64,000 bases of DNA from contig NZ_LS398548.1 in NCBI RefSeq assembly GCF_900327275.1, positions 744,001-808,000 of the forward strand. The letters run 5' to 3'. Each line of letters begins with the position of its first letter. Within the stretch, counting starts at the first letter, position 1. Positions 29,241 through 39,417 of this stretch are shown piece by piece. A model generated the notes under the pieces. That model searched no databases. It saw only the letters and a list, made by a program, of their open reading frames with translations, and was not told the origin of the DNA. A program made the translations under genes and the position numbers. This DNA comes from Orientia tsutsugamushi. Its GTDB lineage: Bacteria; Pseudomonadota; Alphaproteobacteria; Rickettsiales; Rickettsiaceae.

Positions 29241-29819
29241 ATGATAGACTTTTATAGCGAAAGCTTACTAAATAAGCTGTTTGAAACCAACGTAAGATTT
29301 GACACTAAAATTGATCTTGATAAAGTTGAAAAAGCAATATTTTATGCTAAAAAATATCATGGTCAGCAAAAGAGAGATACAGGAGAACTATACTACACAC
29401 ATCCATTAGAAGTAGCTTATATGGTTGCATACTACAGCTTTGAAACAGATACGATTATTACAGCAATACTACATGATACCATCGAAGACACAACACTAAC
29501 TAAAGAAAAAATAGGTCAAGAATTTGGTCATAATATTGCAGAACAGGTTTCAGATCTCACCAGGATTAAGGATAATAAAAAAATCAGTTCTAGAGAAATG
29601 ATTCAAACATTTTATAGACAAAATAAAACAGAACTATTATTAATTAAGCTTTTCGACCGATTCCATAATATTCAGACTGTATCAATAAAACCTTATGAAA
29701 AAAGACAAGAAATCATACTAGAAACGCAGCAAGAATTTATACCTCTTGCTGAATATCTTAAACTACAAGAAATTGCTATAGAGCTAAATAAATACTGTGA
29801 GCTTTATACTACCAAATAA
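29241..29819 (+). CDS. stand-alone HD-domain (p)ppGpp hydrolase-like protein (SpoT-like)
   Basis: It has 192 residues and consists essentially of the RelA/SpoT hydrolase HD domain. Metal-site residues are H54 (YYTHPLEVA), H78-D79 (ILHDTIEDT) and D105 (VSDLTRIK). No synthetase, TGS or ACT domain is present. Small SpoT-like hydrolases are known RAGE cargo in Rickettsiales. It would lower host or bacterial alarmone levels, which is an inference. It looks intact, in contrast to the copy at 10989. Confidence 0.88.
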   Translation: MIDFYSESLLNKLFETNVRFDTKIDLDKVEKAIFYAKKYHGQQKRDTGELYYTHPLEVAYMVAYYSFETDTIITAILHDTIEDTTLTKEKIGQEFGHNIAEQVSDLTRIKDNKKISSREMIQTFYRQNKTELLLIKLFDRFHNIQTVSIKPYEKRQEIILETQQEFIPLAEYLKLQEIAIELNKYCELYTTK

Positions 29820-29937
29820 GCTAAAGTTTAATATGTGGTTAATGTAGTGAATGTCAGAAATTAAAATTCAATAAGAGAATGTTCATATAAGTTATTTTGT
29901 TGTATAATTTAAAAAGAATAGAAAATATGAAAAACAT

Positions 29938-30562
29938 ATGCATTTATCAAGATTTCTAGATCCAAAGAATGATGTAGCATTTAAAAAGATATTTGGATCA
30001 GAAAAAAACAAGGACATACTAATACATTTTCTGAACGATATATTGTTGTTTGAAGGGAATAGAAAAATAATAGAAGTAGAGTTTTTAGGAACGATATTAG
30101 ATGCAGACATAGCGTCCAAAAAAGAATCAATAGTAGATGTTTTGTGTAAAGATAAAAACGGTGCGCAATATATAATAGAAATGCAAGTAGATCCTACACA
30201 AGGATTTGAAAAAAGAGCCCAGTATTATGCAGCAAAGGCATATGGCAGGCAACCAAATAGAGGAAAGGAAGGAAAATACTCAGACCTAAAGGAAGTTATA
30301 TTTATAGCTATAGCAGATTATAAATTGTTTCCAAATAAAGAAGACTATATATCAAGGCATGTAATATTGGATAAAAAGACATATGAGCATGATCTAAAGG
30401 ACTTTTCATTTACCTTTATAGAATTACCAAAATTTAAAAAAGATAGAGTGGAAGAGTTGAATAATATAACAGAGAAGTGGTGCTATTTTTTTAAACATGC
30501 AAAAGAAACAACATTAGATGGATATAATAAAATAATAGGTGAAGATTTAATAATAGATATCT
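29938..30562 (+). pseudogene. Rpn/PD-(D/E)XK nuclease-type putative transposase, truncated
   Basis: The start MHLSRFLDPKNDVAFKKIFG is the family hallmark. The nuclease core has D67 (ESIVDVL) and E81-M-Q83 (YIIEMQ). The frame runs into MITE-A copy 2 near 30555, which supplies the last residues and the stop at 30582. The usual C-terminal part is gone (an example of that part is at 54713-54937). By family it is a recombination-promoting DNA nuclease. Confidence 0.85.
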
Positions 30563-30697
30563 TTCGAAACTTGTTAAGGTAGTTCAAAATTATAAATGCA
30601 AGAGATCAAATTAAATCTAAGACCTAATCTTTTACGTCTATTTCGACATTTGTCAGCAATAATTTTGAACTACCTTAACCAGTTTCGAAAGAGGTCT
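30555..30697. mobile_element. MITE-A, copy 2 (IS5-derived, 143 bp)
   Basis: In the opposite orientation to the copy at 18335 and about 90 percent similar by eye. The right terminus AGTTTCGAAAGAGGTCT is intact; the left terminus has decayed to AGATATCTTTCGAAAC. It truncates the Rpn gene. Confidence 0.85.
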
Positions 30698-30824
30698 AAT
30701 GCTTATCCTTATTGCTTCTATGCGTTAATTATTGATTATAAGATGTACTATAGGTAAAATTGGTCTTCTAAGGCAGATAGTATCAGTATGAAGATTTATA
30801 TAGGTTTGGCATAAAATTTTTTTC

Positions 30825-31648
30825 AACTTCGATATTTATTAGCAATAATTTTGAAGCGTTTTAGCGCACCAATAACGTTTTCATTTACAACTCTTTCTCC
30901 TGCGAATCTACCGATTATTCTTTTTATCATTTTTAGTTAAAGGATTTTTCTTGCTTTTTTTCTTTGGTAATTCAGAATTATTGTGAATTTTTTGTATGCC
31001 TTGATATCCTGTATCAGTAATCACTTTTACCTTAGGATGGATAAGAATTTTGGATTTCTTAAATAATCTAAAGTCATGTTTTTTACCGTTAGAAAAATCT
31101 GTACATATTACTTGGCGCGTTTTCTTATCTACCACTATTTGAGTTTTTAGTGTATGCCTTTTCTTCTTTCCTGAATAATAGAATTTTTGTTTTTTTTAGG
31201 TCTTTCTATAGGACTCTCAGTAGCATCAATCAAGGCTACTTCATAATTCATATCACTCTTCATTAAAGCTTTACGGCCTGGAAGAGCAAAGTTTGCGTGT
31301 TTAACTAGGGTGTCTTCTACCCATTTTACAGCTTTATATGCTGAACTTTCACTAATTCCATAGTTCTGACCTATATGGAAATAAGTACGGTATTCTCTAA
31401 GGTATTCTAACACCATCAGCAACTGTTCCTCCAAATTGAGCTTATTTTTACGTCCACCTTTTGATTTCTTAAAACCATCAGCTTTCCTCAAAATATCCAC
31501 CATCTTTGAAAATGTCCTCTTCCTTACTCCTGTTAATCGACGAAATTTTTCATCCTTTAACTCTTTAATCTGATCTAATTTCATTATTACTTCAAATTAG
31601 ATTTTTATAACACCATTCTACATCATTCTCTAGTTTCGAAAGAAGTCT
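30825..31648 (-). mobile_element. IS5-family insertion sequence, copy C (3' end deleted)
   Basis: The terminus CTAGTTTCGAAAGAAGTCTA lies at 31629-31648. Homology to copy A ends at 30825, inside the last part of the transposase. The first transposase frame is the best preserved in the window. Confidence 0.85.
30860..31584 (-). pseudogene. IS5-family transposase, two frames joined by an A8 run
   Basis: Frame 1 (31584-31147, 145 residues) is complete: MKLDQIKELKDEKFRRLTGV, the HTH region, then VALIDATESPIERPKKN. The T8 at 31190-31197 (A8 on the coding strand) lets a -1 slip give KKKQKFYYSGKKKRHTLKTQ, then VDKKTRQVICTDFSNGKKHDF and ITDTGYQG in frame 2. An indel after NDKKNNR and the lost 3' end make it inactive. 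Confidence 0.8.
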
Positions 31649-32025
31649 AATATATCTCTTGCCTTTTCTTTTTCTGATATAACTCTCTGTTTGATTTTTT
31701 CTATATCTTTTTGATGTACTTGCATAAAGATTTCCTTCATCAAGATATTCTGAGGATATTTGATATTGCAAATAAAGTTAATAAATTTGTACTAAATAAA
31801 AGTTTTGAGTTGATAGATGTAACATTTAATACGGCAAAAGTATTAGAAGTTCAGCTAAGAGCATAAAAATGAAATATATGCAACTTTTATACATTAATTA
31901 AGTTTTTTTACTCATTTTAAGAAAAACTAATGGATATATTTCGCTTATAGTATTAAACTGTAAATTACTTGTAATATGAGTAACAAAACAACTAAATTAT
32001 TAACAAACAAAAAATTATTTAAAAT
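31649..32025. other. intergenic region with an unidentified coding-like scrap
   Basis: 31750-31863 reads FDIANKVNKFVLNKSFELID and then VTFNTAKVLEVQLRA-stop on the plus strand. This is too short to name. The rest is non-coding and includes the upstream region of the lipase-like gene. Confidence 0.35.
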
Positions 32026-33219
32026 ATGCCTATTAATCAATCTTTAAAATTAACAGTTTATAATCATAAGTTTATATACCAAGCTATTAGGCTTGCTTAT
32101 AAAGTAGGTCATTCTACTTATGGTGAAAGACTTAAAGAAATAGAAAAGGCAATTAAAGGTACAGGGTGGAAGATATTATGCAATTCTGCAGATTATAAAG
32201 ATACTAATAAGTATGGCTACAAAGCAGTAGCTTTTATTAACGAAAAAACTAAAGAAATTCATGTTGCTACTGCAGGCACAGATCCTAAAAATGTAGACGA
32301 TCTGAGAGATGATATAAAAGGCGTTTATATGCATGGCAACATTTCAAAGATAGAGCCAATGAAAGCTTTTATTGACAAAGTAGTCAACAAGATTAATGCG
32401 GAAGGTTATAAATATACCACTAGCGGTCATTCTCTTGGAGCTGTGGTTTCAGATTTAACAGCAGCTGAGATTGTGTCTCGAAATCTTAAGCTTATTGAAT
32501 CTACTACTTTTGATAATCCAGGCTCATATTCAGCGTTAGATTATGCAACTAAAAATAAAATTTTTTCTAATGAAGCTAGAGAAAAAATTTATTCATTGGC
32601 TAAGTATTGCAAAGTTATTAATGCAGTACCAAATTTGATAAACGAAACTAATGATCAACTTGCTACAACCCAACCAAAGTTAGCGCTACCAAAAAATGAT
32701 TTTGGCAATGGTTATATTAGCTGTGTGGCAGAAAATTTTAGAAAGTTATGCAAGCCGCTTAGTGCAACAGAAAACATGCTAAATTGTTATTTTGGACTTA
32801 ACAAAGTATCAGGTGTACTTCATAAAATGTCTGAGGCAGTTAACTCAGCAGCTGATTTATTAAAAAAAGTATCTGTAACAGCTCATTCTCATGGGTTGAG
32901 TAATTTTGAGAACTGCAAAATACTTGATGTAAAGAATCGTGGTAACAATGTAGTAGAATTAGATTCTCTCGAAGGAAATAAATTACAAAACGTTTGTTCT
33001 ACAGGCAATGATGGTATTTTGGTAGAACGCAAAAATTCTGAAAAAGAGTTAGAGTCATTCATAGTCTATGATACTTATAAGTACTGTGATATAGAAAAAC
33101 CAGTTTATGAAGTAGAGCACAAAAGTTTAACTTCATTTGTATGCTATGATCCTGCATTTACTGATGGGTTTGACCAAATTAATGGAGCGTGTACTGACTG
33201 GAGTACAGAGGTTGATTAA
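32026..33219 (+). CDS. lipase-like alpha/beta hydrolase, possible effector
   Basis: It has 397 residues. A class-3-lipase-like arrangement is visible: AVAFINEKTKEIHVATAGTD (the strand before the nucleophile region), the elbow SGHSLGAVVSDL with Ser136, then STTFDNPGSYS. A candidate catalytic His is in TAHSHGLSN (about 295), but the Asp and His assignments are uncertain. No signal peptide or TM segment is seen. The family is probably phospholipase/lipase. Secretion into the host is speculation based on lifestyle. It is an isolated, intact gene among mobile debris. A strong hairpin follows 74 bp after the stop. Confidence 0.7.
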   Translation: MPINQSLKLTVYNHKFIYQAIRLAYKVGHSTYGERLKEIEKAIKGTGWKILCNSADYKDTNKYGYKAVAFINEKTKEIHVATAGTDPKNVDDLRDDIKGVYMHGNISKIEPMKAFIDKVVNKINAEGYKYTTSGHSLGAVVSDLTAAEIVSRNLKLIESTTFDNPGSYSALDYATKNKIFSNEAREKIYSLAKYCKVINAVPNLINETNDQLATTQPKLALPKNDFGNGYISCVAENFRKLCKPLSATENMLNCYFGLNKVSGVLHKMSEAVNSAADLLKKVSVTAHSHGLSNFENCKILDVKNRGNNVVELDSLEGNKLQNVCSTGNDGILVERKNSEKELESFIVYDTYKYCDIEKPVYEVEHKSLTSFVCYDPAFTDGFDQINGACTDWSTEVD

Positions 33220-33292
33220 TATAATATTTTTGTAGTTTGGATGTAAAAGTATTTCTATTTGATATAGCCAATTAACAGGGGTTTGACAGAAG

Positions 33293-33323
33293 AAATTAGC
33301 TTGTATATACATCAAGCTAATTT
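33293..33323 (+). terminator. rho-independent terminator-like hairpin
   Basis: AAATTAGCTTG (33293-33303) pairs perfectly with CAAGCTAATTT (33313-33323) around a 9-nt loop, followed by TTCTACTTTC. The position fits the end of the lipase-like gene. Confidence 0.65.
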
Positions 33324-33362
33324 TCTACTTTCTTTAAGCTTGCAAGATAAGTTTTCTAGCTA

Positions 33363-33398
33363 GTATAATAGACTTGTTTTAAAAGAAGTCTATTATAC
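33363..33398. repeat. perfect 13-bp stem hairpin
   Basis: GTATAATAGACTT (33363-33375) pairs with AAGTCTATTATAC (33386-33398) around a 10-nt loop. It could be a second terminator, serving the decayed reverse transcriptase on the minus strand, or two abutted IS ends. Confidence 0.6.
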
Positions 33399-33574
33399 CA
33401 TAGTTTAATCTAGATAGTTTGCTAATTTGTGGGCTCTGTAATTTATCACATCTACCAACTTATGCAAATCAGTATATACATTGTTGCTAGATATGTTTTT
33501 TACTCTCTTTCTTTCATTAAAAAGAGTTATTAAAGACTTCTATTAATTAGGTAATCTTTGTTCCGTAAAATTGG

Positions 33575-34230
33575 AACATATCAAATTATTTTTTAGAATC
33601 TTATCAATCTTAATAAGACTTCTTTGTTTTTACCTTCTCGTCTTTCGTTATCGAATATAACATGATAGTTGATCCATCTCCTAATAACTCTAATGACTTG
33701 TGATAATGTTTGTGTTTTGTCTTGCTGATTTAGCTAACCACGCAAATATTTTCTCAGTCCTTTCAGTTTTTCAGTAAAACGATCTCTCCTTGAGGTATAT
33801 TTTAGTCTCCATTGTACCACATCTTGATTTGGCACAATAGCAAGTAAATCCAAGAAAATTATAGCTTGCAATTTTTTTGCCTTGTTTGGCTAAATTTGCA
33901 GCATAGTCTCTACCAGATCTTATCATTTATAATTTAGCTTCGTTGATATTTAGCCCATACTTATTTAACCTTTTAGGCAAGACATCATAAAACCTTTGCG
34001 CATCTGCTTTCATTTTCAAAGACAAATACCATATCGTCGCAATACCTCGCTATTCCTGTTTGTTCAATTAAGTTCTCTTTACTAATTTTTGCAAACCAGA
34101 TATCTATAACATAGTCCAGAAAGACATTAGCCAAGATTAGCAAAACTATTGAGCTTTGATGACAACATTCTTTGTTAATAACTATAGCACCATTTTCTAT
34201 GATTGGTGTTTAATAAGATACACTAATGTT
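33575..34230 (-). pseudogene. group II intron reverse transcriptase/maturase, degenerate
   Basis: Broken minus-strand frames read IENGAIVINKECCHQSSIV, LILANVFLDYVIDIWF, the catalytic box IARYCDDMVFVFENES, AQRFYDVLPKRLNKYGLNI with NEAKL, then IASYNFLGFTCY, and the maturase part LSQVIRVIRRWINYHVI. Order and spacing match bacterial group II intron-encoded proteins from RT domain 4 onward. There are at least five stops or shifts. The N-terminus is missing, and no domain V is seen nearby. Confidence 0.8.
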
Positions 34231-34392
34231 TTTACTGATAGCTATAAGCTGTGCAGTTTTATATAATAATTCTAAGAAAGAAAATTCGCTTCTCATATTG
34301 AGTAATGTGCGCTATTAATTATTACATTAAATAATATTTAGTGTTAAAATTGCAAAGTATTATTAAGAGTTTATATAAATTTAAGCAGTATC
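34231..34392. other. short intergenic region
   Basis: Upstream side of the DUF2628 gene. Nothing else recognised. Confidence 0.4.
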
Positions 34393-34773
34393 ATGTATTT
34401 ATACGAGGTTTATTACAATCCAAATGCAAAAGTGAATCAGGTAATATTATCAAGGCATGGCTTTTCTATTAAAGCAGCTATATTTAGTTTTCTATGGGCT
34501 GGATATCATGGTATGTGGTATATATTAATATCAGGAATACTAATCAATTCTATTATAATATTTGGAATAGATAATCCAATTATGTTAACTTTAGGTCAAA
34601 TAACACTAGTTACTATGTCTATATTTTTTGGTATTTTTGCCAGTGATATTCTAACATTCCATTTAAATATCAAAGGTTATCAACTTTATGACATTGTATA
34701 TGCTAACTCAAAAATTGATGGAGAATATAAGTTTTACAAGAAGCTTTTGAGAAAATATACAAAGCAAAATTAG
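34393..34773 (+). CDS. DUF2628-type small membrane protein
   Basis: It has 126 residues. RHGFSIKAAIFSFLWAGYHGMWYI is the typical DUF2628 opening (a G-F-S motif leading into a first TM helix). Two or three TM segments follow (about 28-48, 50-66, 70-92) with a basic C-terminal tail. The function is unknown. It converges on murJ, 36 bp away. Confidence 0.7.
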   Translation: MYLYEVYYNPNAKVNQVILSRHGFSIKAAIFSFLWAGYHGMWYILISGILINSIIIFGIDNPIMLTLGQITLVTMSIFFGIFASDILTFHLNIKGYQLYDIVYANSKIDGEYKFYKKLLRKYTKQN

Positions 34774-34809
34774 TGGCCGCACTTACTATTATATAAATTA
34801 TACTTAAAC

Positions 34810-36324
34810 TTAACCTTTATATAAAATATGGTGTACTCTTAATGCAAAGCAAGATACAAGGTATACCAACCCTCCAATAGCAATACATATTAACAATGAA
34901 AATATCTTAAATAGAAGAGTTGTTTTATTATACAATACAACATTATTGAAGTAATAAATAGTTATAGCCATAATTACACAAGATACTAATAACTTTAAAA
35001 TAAAGACAGCTGTTGCTTTTGTAAACTTGTAATAGCTAAACTTATTAGCAGCAATTAATACAAATATAATATTAGCTAATAGCGATATTGCATTGCTTAA
35101 GACAATGCTAATATAATCAAAAAACCGCGCAAAGAATATGCTAAGAGTTATATTTAATAAAGATGAACATATAGCAATTTTCATAGGTGTTTTAGTATCA
35201 CAATTTGCATAGAATGCTGGAGTTATAACCTTAGCTAGAATATACGTTGGTAATCCAAATGCTGAAATAGCAATTACTAACGATATCTTTTGAGTATTTT
35301 CTTGTGTAAAAGCTCCATGTTGATAAACTAATTCAGCGATTGGATACGATAACATTCCAATTACAACAGCAGCAGGTAATGCTAAAAAACAACTAATGTT
35401 GATTGTTTTTTTTTGTAATATAATAGCTTTATCAACTAACCCTTGTTTATATAATTTTGATAATTCAGGCAGTAAAACTGTATTAAGACTTATTCCTATA
35501 ATTGCTAAAGGTAGCTGATATATTCTATCTGCATATGATAAAATTGATATTCCTCCTGAAAAAAAACTAGATATAATCTGAGAAATCAGATTACTAATTT
35601 GCGATGCTCCAGAACTTAACATTGAATACACTAAGTTGCTACCAAAAGATTTTATATTTTTATCTGACCTATCAATCCTAAAAAACAATCTAATGCCAGC
35701 TTTTTTTAAATTAATATACACAAACAATACTTGTATAAGGCCAGCTATAATTAGAGAACAGCAAATTGCTACTTTGTAGGAAGCAAAGTTACTGCTAAGA
35801 TATGTACCAGCTATAATAAGTATGTTTAATAAAATTGGAGAAAATGCTAAAACTGCAAATTTACCTGCTGAATTTAACATTTCTCCAATAAAAACGACTA
35901 TTGAAGCTAAAATAACATAAAAAATAGTTATCCTACATAATAATACTGTAACCTTTAACTTATTTTCTACAGTATAAAAACCAGGAACAAATACAAACAT
36001 AATATACGGCATGATAAGCTGAATAAAAACAACAAGTACAATTAGCAAAATAACAAGTATAGTAAAAATACTGCTAGCGAATTGCTCTGCTGATTTTTTT
36101 GAGTCTATTAATTTTGCGCTAAAAAACGGCACAAAATTGTAAAAGAATGCTTTTTCTCCTAAAGCAATACGTATCAAGTTAGGAAACTTTAAAGCAAAAA
36201 AAATACTATCAGATAATTCACTAACACCAAATAATGAAGCAATAAAAAGTTCTCGCAGAAAACCTGAAATCCTTGAAAAAATAGTTAAAATTGCTACTCT
36301 GATACCAGATTTTAATAATCTCAA
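34810..36324 (-). CDS. murJ: lipid II flippase MurJ
   Basis: It flips the peptidoglycan precursor lipid II across the inner membrane. It has 504 residues and about 14 TM helices. The N-terminus TIFSRISGFLRELFIASLFG, then ALKFPNLIRIALGEKAFFYNFVP and LAKVITPAFYANCDTKTP are family signatures. It implies that a peptidoglycan-like layer is still made. It is a monocistronic gene as far as can be seen. Confidence 0.95.
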   Translation of the reverse strand: MRLLKSGIRVAILTIFSRISGFLRELFIASLFGVSELSDSIFFALKFPNLIRIALGEKAFFYNFVPFFSAKLIDSKKSAEQFASSIFTILVILLIVLVVFIQLIMPYIMFVFVPGFYTVENKLKVTVLLCRITIFYVILASIVVFIGEMLNSAGKFAVLAFSPILLNILIIAGTYLSSNFASYKVAICCSLIIAGLIQVLFVYINLKKAGIRLFFRIDRSDKNIKSFGSNLVYSMLSSGASQISNLISQIISSFFSGGISILSYADRIYQLPLAIIGISLNTVLLPELSKLYKQGLVDKAIILQKKTINISCFLALPAAVVIGMLSYPIAELVYQHGAFTQENTQKISLVIAISAFGLPTYILAKVITPAFYANCDTKTPMKIAICSSLLNITLSIFFARFFDYISIVLSNAISLLANIIFVLIAANKFSYYKFTKATAVFILKLLVSCVIMAITIYYFNNVVLYNKTTLLFKIFSLLICIAIGGLVYLVSCFALRVHHILYKG

Positions 36325-36527
36325 GGCTCAACCACGAATTATGATTTGATAAACAACTACTTAAATTAAAATAGCAAACTTGATTTTTAATCTTTAAAAA
36401 TTAAAACAACTTCATAATATCAGAAATTTTAGAAACCGCAATGTTACTTATTTTAAATGTGGTATCAAATTCATCAAAAAAGTATGGCGTCATTGGTTTA
36501 GGATAGGAAAATCTAGACCAAAAGATA

Positions 36528-36660
36528 AGATAGTATATTGATGAGTCTGGAATAAAAGATAATGCATGCTGTAACTATGGATGGAAGCTCTATAGGTAAA
36601 AGTTTTTCTGAGCAGTTTGTATAGCTAAACTAGTATAAAACAGTTACGTTATATACTTTT
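36528..36660 (+). pseudogene. IS630-family transposase scrap
   Basis: The plus strand reads VYIDESGIKDNACC then NYGWKLYR, matching the first-Asp region (YIDESG) of IS630/Tc1-type transposases. A possible IS end (CTAAACTAGTATAAAACAG) follows at about 36627. Confidence 0.6.
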
Positions 36661-36710
36661 CGAAAAGAGTGTCTCAGTCACAGTGATATTTCATTCTGCT
36701 TTATTTAGTT

Positions 36711-37130
36711 TGAAACAATTTTTTCTTAATAGACTCTAAATCAGGAGAATAAGAAGGTAAATACTCTAATATATGTCCATATATATGTCCATCTTTTTCT
36801 ATCATAGTTTTTAAATGAGGACTTGTATGATAACTTGCATTATCAATCACAACTATAGAATTATTAGATAATTTCGGAATTAAATTCTGTTCTATCCAAG
36901 AGTTAAAAATAGCAGTATTAACATTACAGTCAAATTGATAAGGTTAGCAAAGATTTATCTACTAATACTACTATAACATTAGTTCTCTTTGACAGATGCT
37001 AATTATAAACACCGTAACATCTCATGATTTTTGCCGCATATTAGTGAGTTCTATGTGTAATATGAATAAAACCTCTCCAATCCGTAAAGGTAATAACTTT
37101 TCCTTTGTATTTGTACATTTTTATCTTATC
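36711..37130 (-). pseudogene. IS630-family transposase, C-terminal half
   Basis: Minus-strand frames give KRTNVIVVLVDKSLLTLSI, FNSWIEQNLIPKLSNNSIVV, IDNASYHTSPHLKTM (second Asp) and LEYLPSYSPDLESIKKKLF (the PYSPDLNPIE-like Glu box), ending at 36711. Stops and shifts upstream. This is a different lineage from the IS630 at 42 kb. Confidence 0.8.
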
Positions 37131-37637
37131 TATAAACTATGTTGTGAGCAATACATACTTTTTATGTGATAAATTTATCGCTTTTTCTGTAAGCAAAATG
37201 AAATATATTTCTAATAACAGTATTAGAAGTTGTTTTTCCTAATGATTGACATAACATTGTGCTACATTTATTAATTTTAACAAGAATGAGTTAAGGGAGT
37301 TGAAGGATTTAACTAAAAATAGAATTCTGTACTAACAAATAATGCAGTTACTATGATGTAATGATATTGACGATATCATATATGTTGATTTAGTAACTTA
37401 AGTTGCAGAATATACAAACTAATGTTTAGCATTTCAATCTTACCTTATTAATCAATCTTTAAAACAATGTGGTTTATGCTGTATTTTTATGTTTAAATGC
37501 TAAGTTTTAATATAAAAAATATACAATTTATGAAAAATAAGTTTGTGTTTTGTATTGATTAAATATAAGCTTATGCTTAATAATTACTATGATTTAGAAA
37601 ATTGTTTTAAGTATTATAATTTTAACAAGGTATTTTT
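37131..37637. other. intergenic region upstream of the type I secretion genes
   Basis: The first part is further transposase decay without readable motifs. The rest is non-coding. AAGGT lies about 6 bp before the ATG at 37638 and may be the RBS. No promoter is assigned. Confidence 0.4.
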
Positions 37638-39392
37638 ATGAAACAAATTCCTATAATAAATAAGTTTGTTCAGGAATTAAATCCTTTTCAGGAAGCACTA
37701 GAGAAGTGTAGGTTAGCTTTTTATATAATATTTTGCTTTGCATTTTGTATCAATATATTAATGCTTATTACACCGTTATATTCATTGCAAGTTCTTGATC
37801 GTGTAATAGGTAGCGGTAATATTGAAACGTTGATTATGTTATCTTTAATTATTGGTACAATTTATTTTGTTCATACTTTAATGCAGATTGCTCGTTCGTT
37901 TACTATGATTCGCATTGGTATATGGCTTGAAAATAATATTTCTCCAATGCTACTTTCTCACTCTATCGCATCATCGGCAATACGGCAGTCATTATCTACT
38001 GGGCAATTATTACGTGACTTTCAGTTGGTTAAGAATTTTTTAACTAGTGTAGGATTAAATACTATACTAGATGCTCCGTGGACAATTCCATATGTTATAG
38101 TAATTTTCATGATTCATCCATATATAGGTTATTTAACAGTTGTTGGAGGAATTGTGATTATTATACTTGCTTTTGTTAATGCAGCTATAACTAATAGGAA
38201 TTTAGGTGAAGCAACTGAATATTCTATTAAAGCATTAAATCAGGTAGAAATTGCTAATCGTAATGCAGAAGTTATTGAAGCAATGGGAATGATGAAAAAT
38301 GTTAGCTCTAATTGGAGCAAAATTAATCAGTTAGCGTTATCTAAGCAAACGTTAGCTAGCTACCGTAATGGTATTCTTTCTAATATTTCTAGATTTGTTA
38401 GATATATAATGCAAATGTGCGTTACTGGAATTGGAGCGTATATTGTAGTCAAGACTGGAGGGCGAGAGATGTCGACTGGAGGAATGATTGCTAGTTCTAT
38501 CCTTGTTGGTAGAGCTCTTGCTCCTGTTGACAATGCAATTGAGTTATGGAAACAAATTAATAATACTCTTAAAGCATATAAAAGAATTAACGATTCTTTT
38601 AAAGTATCTAATTTACGTGATAAGGCTATGCCTATGCTAAAGGTAACTGGTAAGCTTGATGTTGAAAATGTTTCTTTCTCTATGCCTTACTTAAATCCTA
38701 CTACTAAGCAGGTAGAATATAAACCAATTTTAAAAAACGTAAGTTTTGATTTAAATCCAGGTGAAGTGTTAGCAATAATCGGCCCTAGCGCTGCTGGAAA
38801 ATCAACTCTGTCTAGGCTTTTAGTAGGAGTTTGGAGATGTAGTTCAGGTGCTGTAAGGTTAGACAGTGCTAATGTGTATGATTGGAATAGAGAAGATTTT
38901 GGTAATCATGTAGGTTATCTTCCTCAGGGTGTTGAATTATTTAGTGGTACTATAAAACAGAATATTGCTAAAATGAGTGAAGAAATTGATCCAGAAAAAG
39001 TAACAGATGCTGCTTTAATGGCTGGAGCACATGATTTAATTTTAAAATTTCCTAATGGTTATGAAACAGATATTGGTATTGGAGGGTCAAGTCTTTCAGG
39101 GGGCCAAAAGCAGCGTATTGGTTTAGCTAGAGCTTTCTATGGCAATCCTAAATTTATAGTATTAGATGAACCTAATGCTAATCTTGATGAAGTTGGAGAA
39201 CTAGCTTTATCAAATGCTCTACAATTAGCTAAACAGAAAGGCATTACAGTTGTAGTTATATCGCATAGACCTTCTGTATTATCAGTAGTAGATAAGATAT
39301 TAGTATTGCAAAATGGAACAGTAGCTGTCTTTGGAGATAGAGAAGAAGTTATGAATCAGCTTAATAATCATAAAAGAAGTATTCATAAATAG
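37638..39392 (+). CDS. type I secretion ABC transporter (permease/ATPase)
   Basis: It has 584 residues, PrtD/AprD-like. TM region about 25-310. ATPase domain: Walker A GPSAAGKST at 382-390, signature LSGGQKQRIGLARA and Walker B FIVLDEPNANLD, then the H-loop VISHRPS. There is no peptidase-like N-terminal domain. It energises one-step export across both membranes. The membrane-fusion partner follows 25 bp later. By family knowledge Orientia may use such a system for repeat-rich effectors; no substrate is adjacent here. Confidence 0.93.
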   Translation: MKQIPIINKFVQELNPFQEALEKCRLAFYIIFCFAFCINILMLITPLYSLQVLDRVIGSGNIETLIMLSLIIGTIYFVHTLMQIARSFTMIRIGIWLENNISPMLLSHSIASSAIRQSLSTGQLLRDFQLVKNFLTSVGLNTILDAPWTIPYVIVIFMIHPYIGYLTVVGGIVIIILAFVNAAITNRNLGEATEYSIKALNQVEIANRNAEVIEAMGMMKNVSSNWSKINQLALSKQTLASYRNGILSNISRFVRYIMQMCVTGIGAYIVVKTGGREMSTGGMIASSILVGRALAPVDNAIELWKQINNTLKAYKRINDSFKVSNLRDKAMPMLKVTGKLDVENVSFSMPYLNPTTKQVEYKPILKNVSFDLNPGEVLAIIGPSAAGKSTLSRLLVGVWRCSSGAVRLDSANVYDWNREDFGNHVGYLPQGVELFSGTIKQNIAKMSEEIDPEKVTDAALMAGAHDLILKFPNGYETDIGIGGSSLSGGQKQRIGLARAFYGNPKFIVLDEPNANLDEVGELALSNALQLAKQKGITVVVISHRPSVLSVVDKILVLQNGTVAVFGDREEVMNQLNNHKRSIHK

Positions 39393-39417
39393 GATAGTAA
39401 TATAATTAATTAAAGAT

